Below are positions 6,578 to 12,981 of a DNA stretch of 16,511 nucleotides, one piece after another. The position numbers were made by a program, and so were the translations under genes. Origin of the DNA: Aalborgiella sp043769295 (GTDB taxonomy: Bacteria > Pseudomonadota > Gammaproteobacteria > Burkholderiales > Burkholderiaceae_C); assembly GCA_043769295.1 (NCBI GenBank), contig JAYVJL010000077.1:1-16511 (forward strand), given 5' to 3'. The notes beneath the pieces are model-generated. The model had not been told where the DNA came from and made no database searches. It was given only the letters and a program-made list of their open reading frames with translations. The stretch's first letter is position 1. Each line of letters starts with the position of its first letter.

Positions 6578-7996
6578 TTACTTGTGACCGACGTCGAGTT
6601 TGTCAACCGTGTCAAATTCGAATTTGATTTCTTTCCATGTTTCCATGGCAATCTTGAGTTCTGGTGAATGCTTGGCAGCATCCATCAACACTGTCTTGCC
6701 TTCTTTTTCAATTTCGACGCCTTCGTTACGTGCTTTAACGCAAGCCTCAACGGCCACGCGGTTTGCCGCTGCGCCAGCCGCATTACCCCATGGGTGGCCT
6801 AAAGTACCGCCACCGAACTGCAGAACAGAGTCGTCACCGAAAATGTTGACCAACGCTGGCATGTGCCATACGTGAATGCCACCAGACGCTACTGGTAAGA
6901 CGCCAGGCATAGAACCAAAGTCTTGATCAAAGAAAATGCCGCGTGAACGGTCTTCTTTGATGAACTTGTCGCGCATGATGTCGATCCAGCCTAAGGTGGA
7001 TGCACGATCGCCCTCCAGCTTACCAACCACTGTGCCTGAGTGCAGGTGATCGCCACCTGACAAACGCAATACTTTAGTTAAAACACGGAAATGGATACCG
7101 TGGTGCGGGTTGCGGTCAAGCACAGCGTGCATCGCGCGGTGGATGTGAAGCAACATGCCGTTTTTACGACACCAGTTGGCCAAACCTGTATTTGCAGTCA
7201 AACCACCTGTGAGGTAGTCATGCATGATGATCGGTGAGCCGATTTCCTTAGCGTACTCGGCACGTTCGTACATTTGCTCTGGAGTTGGCGCAGTCACGTT
7301 CAGGTAGTGGCCTTTACGCTCGCCAGTTTCACGCTCCGCTTTTTCGATGGCTTCTTGAACGAAGTCAAAGCGCTGCTTCCAACGCATGAAAGGCTGGCTA
7401 TTGACGTTTTCGTCGTCTTTTGTGAAGTCCAAACCACCGCGCAAGCCTTCATAGCAAGCACGGCCATAGTTTTTCGCAGACAAGCCCAGCTTTGGCTTGA
7501 TGGTACAGCCCAACAAAGGACGTCCATATTTGTTCATAATGTCACGCTCAACTTGGATGCCGTGTGGAGGTCCACCGCAAGTTTTAACATAGGCGATAGG
7601 GAAGCGAATGTCTTCCAAACGCAATGCGCGCAAAGCTTTAAAGCCAAACACGTTACCGACCAATGAAGTCAACACGTTGACCATTGAGCCTTCTTCAAAC
7701 AAGTCAATTGGGTAAGCAATGAAAGCATAGAAGCAAGTGTCATCGCCTGGCACGTCTTCAATGCGGTACGCGCGGCCCTTATAGTAATCCAGATCGGTCA
7801 ACAAGTCAGTCCAGACCGTAGTCCAAGTTCCTGTTGAAGATTCAGCAGCGACAGCTGCAGCTAGCTCTTCGCGCGGCACTCCTGCTTGTGGCGTAATCTT
7901 GAACACAGCCAAGATATCCGTGTCTAACGGTGTGTAGTCTGGTGTCCAATAGGTGTGGCGATACTCTTTTACGCCGGCGTTGTAGGCTTTTGCCAT
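6578..7996 (-). CDS. cbbL: RuBisCO large subunit, form IA
   Basis: The catalytic subunit carboxylates ribulose-1,5-bisphosphate. At 472 residues it has the usual form I length. The carbamylated lysine is K193 in GGLDFTKDDENVNS, with Mg ligands D195 and E196. Other catalytic residues are K167 in TIKPKLG, H286 in HIHRAMHA, and K326 in the loop 6 segment GTVVGKLEGD. N-terminal substrate contacts lie in AAESSTGTWTTVWTD. The sequence reads as form IA (MAKAYNAGVKEYRHTYW and AYRIEDVPGDD). The linked cbbQO and the absence of carboxysome genes indicate the non-carboxysomal IAq type. The frame is open to 8071, but ATG 7996 has CAGGAG at ideal spacing and gives the normal N-terminus. A CbbR-type operator lies 152 bp upstream. 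Confidence 0.98.
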   Translation of the reverse strand: MAKAYNAGVKEYRHTYWTPDYTPLDTDILAVFKITPQAGVPREELAAAVAAESSTGTWTTVWTDLLTDLDYYKGRAYRIEDVPGDDTCFYAFIAYPIDLFEEGSMVNVLTSLVGNVFGFKALRALRLEDIRFPIAYVKTCGGPPHGIQVERDIMNKYGRPLLGCTIKPKLGLSAKNYGRACYEGLRGGLDFTKDDENVNSQPFMRWKQRFDFVQEAIEKAERETGERKGHYLNVTAPTPEQMYERAEYAKEIGSPIIMHDYLTGGLTANTGLANWCRKNGMLLHIHRAMHAVLDRNPHHGIHFRVLTKVLRLSGGDHLHSGTVVGKLEGDRASTLGWIDIMRDKFIKEDRSRGIFFDQDFGSMPGVLPVASGGIHVWHMPALVNIFGDDSVLQFGGGTLGHPWGNAAGAAANRVAVEACVKARNEGVEIEKEGKTVLMDAAKHSPELKIAMETWKEIKFEFDTVDKLDVGHK

Positions 7997-8147
7997 GGTT
8001 TCTCCTGTAAATGTGAAGTTTCCTCGATATCCTCTTCGTACTTTTGCGCCGTTCGAGCTATACGTCTGCAAGCTGTATGAATTTCAAGTACAGGCATATG
8101 GTATGAAGGTTTACTCATAAATAATATTAAATTTTTTTTATAAACAA

Positions 8148-8163
8148 ATCAGAATTTACTGAT
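8148..8163. promoter_or_regulatory. Probable CbbR operator upstream of cbbL
   Basis: ATCAG-N6-CTGAT is a perfect 5+5 dyad and matches the TNA-N8-TNA form expected for CbbR (TCA-N8-TGA). A further TTA triplet follows after 4 bases. The same arms, the same following GATGA and TTAAAA, and the same preceding TAAAC recur at 9258-9273 beside cbbR. CbbR is a LysR-type activator that senses CBB metabolites, so this site is the likely activation point for the RuBisCO operon. Confidence 0.65.
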
Positions 8164-8276
8164 GATTTAAAATTCTGCCAAATTTAACTTTGAACGCAAG
8201 GCTTGGGGTGAATAGGGCTGCGCCGCCTTTTTTTGGGGCTATTGTCGTGTTTAAGACGATTTACAAAGTTAATTTC

Positions 8277-8293
8277 GCTATGTTTTTAATAGC
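8277..8293 (-). repeat. GCTAT...ATAGC hairpin downstream of cbbR
   Basis: GCTAT (8277-8281) and ATAGC (8289-8293) form a short stem with a 7-base loop, 36 bp after the cbbR stop. Read on the minus strand it starts TGCTATTAAAAACATAGCG, resembling the first half of the intergenic repeats at 12010-12064 and 15738-15792. It may be a half copy of that family and might help end cbbR transcription. The evidence is weak because the motif is short. Confidence 0.35.
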
Positions 8294-8329
8294 ATTTCGG
8301 TCAACAAATACGCCGGATAAGTGCCAATT

Positions 8330-9241
8330 TCATGCCCAAGAGTCGATCAAGGCACCACCTTGTTCAATTAAAAAGCCTTTGAATGCTTTGGCTGCGGGGG
8401 AGAGCTTTTTTTGCTTCAAATGGGTGACATACCAATTGCCGACAATCGGCATGCCGGTGATGTCCACCAAAGCCAAATGTCCCGCTGCCAGTTCGTGCCG
8501 GACGGTGCGAAGCGATAAAAAACTCATACCCATTCCCGCCATGACTGCTTGTTTGATGGCCTCATTGCTCGGCATTTCCATGGCGACTTTTAGGGGGATG
8601 TCATGCTGAGCAAAAAGCCGTTCCAGCGCGGCACGTGTGCCAGAGCCTTGCTCGCGCACGACAAATGGGTAATCCTTGAGTAAATCAAAAGCAGCTCTTT
8701 TACGCCGTGACAAGGGGTGGTCGGGCGCGCAAACAAACCCTTGTGGATTGGTGGCAAAGGGCGTTGCTTCGCAGTCCAGTGTGCTGGGTGCGCGCCCCAT
8801 CATCACCAAATCCACCTCATTACGGGACAACATGCTCAAGATATTTTCACGGTTGTCAATACGCAATGTGACCTCGATGTCAGGCAGTAGTTTGTTGAAG
8901 CGAACAAGCAGCATGGGGACAAAGTACTTGGCAGTGATCACTGTGGCAAGGTCGATACGGCCTTTTTTCTTGCCCACATGCTCAGCCATGCTGGCTTCTA
9001 AGTCTTTTAACTGACCGAGGGCACCAATGGCATGTATTAAAAACTCCTCACCGGCATTCGTTAACCGGATGTTGCGTCCCACAGGCTCTATCAGTGCCAA
9101 GCCAAATGTGTCTTCCAGCTGTTTGATTTGCATGGACACCGCTGGCTGCGTCACAAACAGCCGTTCGGCCGCCTTGGAAACCGAGCGTTCGCGTGCAACT
9201 TCGATGAAGGTCTGGATTTGCTTGAGCGTGTAGTGAACCAT
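8330..9241 (-). CDS. cbbR: CbbR, LysR-type regulator of the CBB genes
   Basis: A 303-residue LysR-type transcriptional regulator. The N-terminal winged helix-turn-helix (about residues 3-62) reads TLKQIQTFIEVARERSVSKA and then AERLFVTQPAVSMQIKQLED, the family recognition helix. The effector-binding domain spans about 90-296. The specific name rests on context: it sits between the RuBisCO operon and the divergent cbbY-gap operon. CbbR proteins activate cbb transcription in response to metabolites such as RuBP or NADPH. Its orientation is unusual, tandem with cbbL rather than divergent. The start codon lies only 16 bases from the operator dyad at 9258-9273, so autoregulation is likely. The SD sequence is weak (TAGAG about 9 bases upstream). 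Its GC looks higher than that of cbbL-cbbO and similar to the right-hand operon. Confidence 0.92.
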   Translation of the reverse strand: MVHYTLKQIQTFIEVARERSVSKAAERLFVTQPAVSMQIKQLEDTFGLALIEPVGRNIRLTNAGEEFLIHAIGALGQLKDLEASMAEHVGKKKGRIDLATVITAKYFVPMLLVRFNKLLPDIEVTLRIDNRENILSMLSRNEVDLVMMGRAPSTLDCEATPFATNPQGFVCAPDHPLSRRKRAAFDLLKDYPFVVREQGSGTRAALERLFAQHDIPLKVAMEMPSNEAIKQAVMAGMGMSFLSLRTVRHELAAGHLALVDITGMPIVGNWYVTHLKQKKLSPAAKAFKGFLIEQGGALIDSWA

Positions 9242-9257
9242 GGTTTGACTCTAAACA

Positions 9258-9273
9258 ATCAGATAAATCTGAT
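9258..9273. promoter_or_regulatory. Probable CbbR operator in the cbbR-cbbY divergent gap
   Basis: ATCAG-ATAAAT-CTGAT is a dyad whose inner six bases also continue the symmetry (ATCAGAT-AA-ATCTGAT). It shares both arms and the flanks TAAAC, GATGA and TTAAAA with the cbbL upstream site. It lies 16 bp from the cbbR start and 126 bp from cbbY. Its centre is about 63 bases before the start point predicted for the promoter at 9294-9321, the classical LysR-type activation distance. Confidence 0.65.
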
Positions 9274-9293
9274 GAATTAAAAAATAAATGTGA

Positions 9294-9321
9294 TTGGAGT
9301 TTATGTGTAATGGCGGATAAA
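9294..9321 (+). promoter_or_regulatory. Candidate promoter for the cbbY-gap operon
   Basis: TTGGAG (9294-9299) and GATAAA (9316-9321) are separated by 16 bases, giving a weak sigma-70-like promoter pointing towards cbbY. A weak box set just downstream of a LysR-type site is typical of activator-dependent promoters. It was found by eye only; the placement relative to the operator is the main support. Confidence 0.35.
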
Positions 9322-9399
9322 GTAAATCCATTCCTGCTTATGTATCAACCTTGGCCGGGCCACAATAGACCTATTTACAACACGTGAGATCCAACCAGC

Positions 9400-10161
9400 A
9401 TGTTACGCGCACTGATTTTTGATGTTGACGGCACCTTGGCAGACACCGAGTCAGCGCACCGTGCCGCTTTCAATGTCGCGTTCAAGGAGTTTGGACTGGA
9501 TTGGCATTGGGAAGAGGCGCTTTACACCGAGTTGCTCGACATTTCTGGCGGCAAAGAGCGCATCCTGCATTACTGGCGCACCGTTCAGCCCGATTTACGT
9601 GAGGTTGGCAATATGGCGGTCCAAGACACGGTTAATCGACTGCACGAACTCAAAACAGCCGCTTATGAAAACGCAGTCAACCAAGGCGAAGTCGTTTTAC
9701 GCCCGGGTGTGCTGAAGTTGATTAACAACGCGTTCGAGCAAGGTTTGTCGCTAGCTATCGCCACCACCACGTCGCCCGTCAATATTTCGGCCTTGTTGCG
9801 CAAAGCCATTGGCGTTGATTGGCGTGATTTTTTTCTGGCCATTGGCGATGCTTCTACTGCACCACTGAAAAAACCACATCCACAGGTTTATTTGCAAATG
9901 CTGGCCAGTTTGAAGCTGGAGCCGCGCGAGGCGCTGGCTTTTGAAGATTCCAGCAACGGTCTGTGTGCGGCCACCGCGGCAGGCTTGGCCACCGTCATCA
10001 CCCCGACCCAATTTACCGCTCACCATGATTTCCGCGAAGCGATGCGCGTGGTGACTGATCTGGCCGGTTTGAACATGCCGCTGCTTAAAGACTGGCATCA
10101 ATCGTATTGGGCCAGCAAAGATGCGCTTCAAAAAACCTTTTTGCAAGCTAAAAAATATTAA
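9400..10161 (+). CDS. cbbY: CbbY, HAD phosphatase for xylulose-1,5-bisphosphate
   Basis: A 253-residue HAD-superfamily phosphatase. Motif I is FDVDGTLADTE, with nucleophile D8 and acid/base D10. A small cap domain follows (about residues 16-100). Motif II is in ATTTSP (121-126), the motif III lysine is K158 in KKPHP, and the motif IV acids lie in FEDSSNG (E182, D183). Characterised CbbY hydrolyses xylulose-1,5-bisphosphate, a misfire product that blocks RuBisCO, and so complements the CbbQ/CbbO activase. The CBB setting supports this over other HAD phosphatases such as Gph, which is separately encoded at 15062. It is the first gene of the plus-strand operon, and its 5' leader carries the CbbR-type site. 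The start is set by MLRALIFDVDG; the SD is weak. Confidence 0.9.
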   Translation: MLRALIFDVDGTLADTESAHRAAFNVAFKEFGLDWHWEEALYTELLDISGGKERILHYWRTVQPDLREVGNMAVQDTVNRLHELKTAAYENAVNQGEVVLRPGVLKLINNAFEQGLSLAIATTTSPVNISALLRKAIGVDWRDFFLAIGDASTAPLKKPHPQVYLQMLASLKLEPREALAFEDSSNGLCAATAAGLATVITPTQFTAHHDFREAMRVVTDLAGLNMPLLKDWHQSYWASKDALQKTFLQAKKY

Positions 10162-10178
10162 CTTTAACCATTGCCCCT

Positions 10179-10877
10179 ATGTCAAACCTCGCCAAACCCC
10201 TGCGCATCGCGCCCTCCATCCTGTCTGCGGACTTTGCCCGCCTGGGCGAAGAAGTCCGCGCCATCGAAGCCGCTGGCGCGGACCTGGTCCATTTTGACGT
10301 GATGGACAACCATTACGTGCCGAATTTGACGATTGGCCCGCTGGTCTGTGAAGCGATTCGTCCACACGTTTCCATCCCGATTGACGTGCATTTGATGGTT
10401 GAACCAGTGGATGCCATCATTCCGCTCTTCGCTAAAGCCGGTGCCAACATCATCACCTTCCACCCCGAAGCCTCCAAACACGTGGATCGCACGCTGTCCA
10501 TGATCCGCGAACTGGGTTGCAAAGCGGGCTTGGTGCTGAACCCAGCAACGTCAATCGAATGGCTGGACCACGTGATGGACAAGCTGGACATCGTGCTGTT
10601 GATGAGCGTCAACCCGGGTTTTGGCGGGCAAAAGTTCATTCCCAGCACCCTGGCCAAATTGAAGCTGGTGCGCCAGCGTATTGATGCGCACATGGCGGCG
10701 GGTGGGCAGCCCATCTGGCTGGAAGTCGATGGCGGCGTCAAGGTCGACAACATTGGTGAAATCGTCCGCGCGGGTGCCGATACCTGCGTGGCGGGCAGTG
10801 CGGTGTTTGGTGCGCCGGATGCTGACAAGGGCTACCGCACTGTGATGAACGAATTGCGCCGCCTGGCTGCTTTGTAA
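10179..10877 (+). CDS. rpe: Ribulose-phosphate 3-epimerase
   Basis: This enzyme (CbbE) interconverts ribulose-5-phosphate and xylulose-5-phosphate in the regeneration phase of the cycle. The TIM barrel motifs are all present: IAPSILSADFARLG (10-23), HFDVMDNHYVPN with H38 and D40, DVHLMVEPVD with H71, HPEASKH, VNPGFGGQKFIP (144-155), LEVDGGVK with catalytic D184, and the phosphate-binding AGSAVFG. The 232 residues are standard length. It starts 17 bp after cbbY. No Shine-Dalgarno sequence is visible before ATG 10179 (the leader is C/T-rich), so it may rely on translational coupling to cbbY. Confidence 0.97.
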   Translation: MSNLAKPLRIAPSILSADFARLGEEVRAIEAAGADLVHFDVMDNHYVPNLTIGPLVCEAIRPHVSIPIDVHLMVEPVDAIIPLFAKAGANIITFHPEASKHVDRTLSMIRELGCKAGLVLNPATSIEWLDHVMDKLDIVLLMSVNPGFGGQKFIPSTLAKLKLVRQRIDAHMAAGGQPIWLEVDGGVKVDNIGEIVRAGADTCVAGSAVFGAPDADKGYRTVMNELRRLAAL

Positions 10878-10914
10878 ACACATATCAACGAACAATAAAT
10901 CCCGAAAGCTCACC

Positions 10915-11997
10915 ATGCCATTGACCAACAGATCAACCCTGACGCAATTTTTGATTGAAGAACGCCGCCGTTTTCCCGCTGCCAGTGGAGACTTCAACGC
11001 ACTCATCTTGGATGTCGCCTTGGCCTGCAAAGCCATCGCGCGCGCAGTCGCCTTTGGTGAGCTGGGTGGCGTCATGGGCAACCATGCACCCGAGGCGGGC
11101 GGCTCTGTCAATGTGCAGGGCGAAACCCAGAAGAAACTGGATGTGCTGAGCAACGATGTGTTCATCAAACGCACCGAATGGGCGGGCAACCTCGCAGGCA
11201 TGGCTTCTGAAGAAATGGACTTGCCCTACCAAATCCCCGGTCAATACCCACGTGGTAAATACCTGTTGGTGTTTGATCCGCTGGATGGCTCCAGCAATAT
11301 CGACGTGAATGTGTCTGTGGGCAGCATCTTCTCAGTGCTGCGTGGCCCGACGAACGCCAGAGATGTGATTGAAGAGAATTTCTTGCAAACCGGCGCAAAG
11401 CAGGTCGCAGCAGGCTATGCCTTGTACGGTCCTACTACCATGCTGGTGCTGACGGTGGGCGACGGTGTGAACGGCTTCACCCTCGACCCAACTTTGGGTG
11501 AGTTCATGCTGACGCACCCAAAAATGCAAATCCCCGCTGATACCAACGAGTTTGCCATCAACGCTTCCAACGCGCGGTTTTGGGAAGCGCCTGTCAAACG
11601 CTATGTGGACGAGTGCCTTGCTGGCAAAACCGGTCCCCGTGCCAAAGATTTCAACATGCGCTGGATTGCCTCTATGGTGGCCGAAGCACACCGCATTTTG
11701 ATGCGTGGTGGCGTCTTTTTGTACCCGCGTGACACCAAAGATGTCAGCAAACCTGGACGCCTGCGCCTGCTGTATGAGGCCAACCCGATTGGCTTGATCA
11801 TGGAGCAAGCCGGTGGTCGTGCCAGCACGGGTGAAAAACCCATGCTGGACGTGCAGCCCACGTCGCTGCATCAGCGCATTGGCTTGGTGTTTGGTTCCAA
11901 AAACGAGGTGGAGCGCATTGAGCGCTACCACGCAGAGCCTGTCCGAGTTGAGCAGAACAACCCCTTGTTTGCCGAGCGCAGCTTGTTTAGAGACTAA
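10915..11997 (+). CDS. fbp: Fructose-1,6-bisphosphatase, class I
   Basis: CbbF/Fbp releases phosphate from fructose-1,6-bisphosphate, and CBB-linked forms usually also act on sedoheptulose-1,7-bisphosphate. The class I signature FDPLDGSSNIDVNVSVGSIF is at residues 120-139, with metal ligands D121 and D124 and upstream acids E99/E100 (MASEEMD). Other family segments are GETQKKLDVLSND (69-81) and, near the C-terminus, YEANPIGLIMEQAGG. The 360 residues are within the usual range. It lies 37 bp after rpe and about 100 bp before prk. An intergenic repeat sits just after its stop codon. The SD is weak (CGAAAG). Confidence 0.97.
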   Translation: MPLTNRSTLTQFLIEERRRFPAASGDFNALILDVALACKAIARAVAFGELGGVMGNHAPEAGGSVNVQGETQKKLDVLSNDVFIKRTEWAGNLAGMASEEMDLPYQIPGQYPRGKYLLVFDPLDGSSNIDVNVSVGSIFSVLRGPTNARDVIEENFLQTGAKQVAAGYALYGPTTMLVLTVGDGVNGFTLDPTLGEFMLTHPKMQIPADTNEFAINASNARFWEAPVKRYVDECLAGKTGPRAKDFNMRWIASMVAEAHRILMRGGVFLYPRDTKDVSKPGRLRLLYEANPIGLIMEQAGGRASTGEKPMLDVQPTSLHQRIGLVFGSKNEVERIERYHAEPVRVEQNNPLFAERSLFRD

Positions 11998-12009
11998 ATC
12001 AACTTCATT

Positions 12010-12064
12010 TGCTATAGATTTAGAAGCTAAGTAGGCATATATAACGGCGGCTAGATGCTTATTT
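12010..12064 (+). repeat. Intergenic repeat, copy A (between fbp and prk)
   Basis: This 55-bp segment begins TGCTATAG and ends GGCTAGATGCTTATTT. It aligns without gaps to 15738-15792, with 36 of 55 bases identical by hand count. The strongest identity is at the ends (TGCTAT, AGGCA, GCTA, GCTTATTT). It begins 12 bases after the fbp stop and occupies most of the gap to prk. The pattern resembles a repeat I know from many Comamonadaceae intergenic regions. The hairpin is partly degenerate in this copy. Confidence 0.6.
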
Positions 12065-12095
12065 CCCCCTTTTTTATAACTCTCTGAGACGAATT

Positions 12096-12980
12096 ATGTC
12101 TGAAAAACACCCCATCATCGCTATCACCGGCTCGTCCGGTGCGGGCACGTCATCGGTCACCAAAACATTTGAAAATATTTTTCGCCGCGAAGGTGTTACA
12201 GCGGTCATCATCGAGGGCGACAGCTTCCATCGCTATGACCGCAAGGAAATGAAAATCCGTGCGGCTGAAGCTGAAAAGAGCAACGATCAACACTTCAGTC
12301 ATTTCAGCGAAGCAAACAACATGTTCCCTGAAATCGAAGCGCTGTTTCGCGACTACGGTAATACGGGTAGCGGACAACGCCGCAAGTACTTGCACAGTGA
12401 TCAAGAGGCTGCACCCTACAAACAGGAAGCGGGCACGTTTACCCCGTGGGAAGCTTTGCCGAATGATTCTGATATGCTTTTCTACGAAGGCCTGCATGGC
12501 GGCGTGGTGACGCCTACGGTCAATGTGGCGCAGCATCCTGATTTGTTGATTGGCGTGGTTCCTGTCATCAATTTAGAGTGGATTCAAAAACTATACCGCG
12601 ACAAAAACCAGCGCGGCTACAGCGCCGAAGCGGTGACAGACACGATTTTGCGCCGTATGCCCGATTATGTGAACTACATCTGCCCGCAGTTTGCACACAC
12701 GCATGTCAATTTCCAGCGGGTGCCCATGGTCGATACGTCCAACCCGTTCATCTCGCGCGACATCCCCTCGCCAGATGAAAGCATGGTGGTGATTCGTTTT
12801 GCCAAACCCAAGGGGATTGATTTCCAGTACCTGCTCAACATGATTGGCGACTCCTTTATGTCCCGCGCCAACACCATCGTGGTGCCTGGCGGCAAGATGG
12901 AGTTGGCCATGCAGCTCATCTTCACCCCTTTTGTGTGGCGGATGATGGAGCGCCGAAAACGTGCTTTGGGAGCAAATTAA
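12096..12980 (+). CDS. prk: Phosphoribulokinase (bacterial class I)
   Basis: CbbP/Prk phosphorylates ribulose-5-phosphate to the RuBisCO substrate ribulose-1,5-bisphosphate, one of the two steps unique to the cycle. The P-loop GSSGAGTSS spans residues 12-20. Next come EGDSFHRYDRKEMK (40-53), with catalytic D42 and the conserved H45, and FYEGLHGG, whose E131 matches the Walker B acid of bacterial PRK. The 294 residues fit the octameric bacterial class. GAGACG precedes ATG 12096 at a suitable distance. Its stop is followed after one base by the tkt start, so the two genes are translationally linked. Confidence 0.98.
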   Translation: MSEKHPIIAITGSSGAGTSSVTKTFENIFRREGVTAVIIEGDSFHRYDRKEMKIRAAEAEKSNDQHFSHFSEANNMFPEIEALFRDYGNTGSGQRRKYLHSDQEAAPYKQEAGTFTPWEALPNDSDMLFYEGLHGGVVTPTVNVAQHPDLLIGVVPVINLEWIQKLYRDKNQRGYSAEAVTDTILRRMPDYVNYICPQFAHTHVNFQRVPMVDTSNPFISRDIPSPDESMVVIRFAKPKGIDFQYLLNMIGDSFMSRANTIVVPGGKMELAMQLIFTPFVWRMMERRKRALGAN

Positions 12981-12981
12981 A

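Larger units (their letters stand above)
7997..8329 (-). promoter_or_regulatory. cbbL upstream region (333 bp without a gene)
   Basis: This AT-rich gap between cbbR and cbbL holds the dyad operator at 8148-8163, an A/T tract with eight T bases at 8132-8139, and a GCTAT...ATAGC hairpin near the cbbR end. Reading towards cbbL, one weak promoter candidate is TTGAAA (8087-8082) with TATAGC (8062-8057), but its 19-bp spacer is long. AT-rich boxes closer to the operator are equally possible. I cannot fix the promoter by eye. No coding signal is evident. Confidence 0.6.

Noticed and set aside
7997..8071. Longer cbbL frame beginning MQTYSSNG
   Set aside because: ATG 7996 has an ideal CAGGAG and matches the usual large-subunit start. 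The extra 25 residues would be 5' leader.
8221..8240. GC-rich stretch followed by seven T bases, as a plus-strand terminator
   Set aside because: No plus-strand gene precedes it and the stem is only about 3 bp.
2707..9241. Carboxysome genes expected with some form IA RuBisCOs
   Set aside because: No csoS, carbonic anhydrase or shell gene is present; cbbQ and cbbO directly follow cbbLS, as in non-carboxysomal IAq operons.
10551..11201. 216-residue minus-strand frame across rpe and fbp
   Set aside because: It overlaps two certain genes on the other strand and shows no protein-family motif.
12961..12981. GTG start for transketolase inside prk
   Set aside because: It would place the SD sequence inside the coding part; ATG 12982 with GGGAG upstream is far better.
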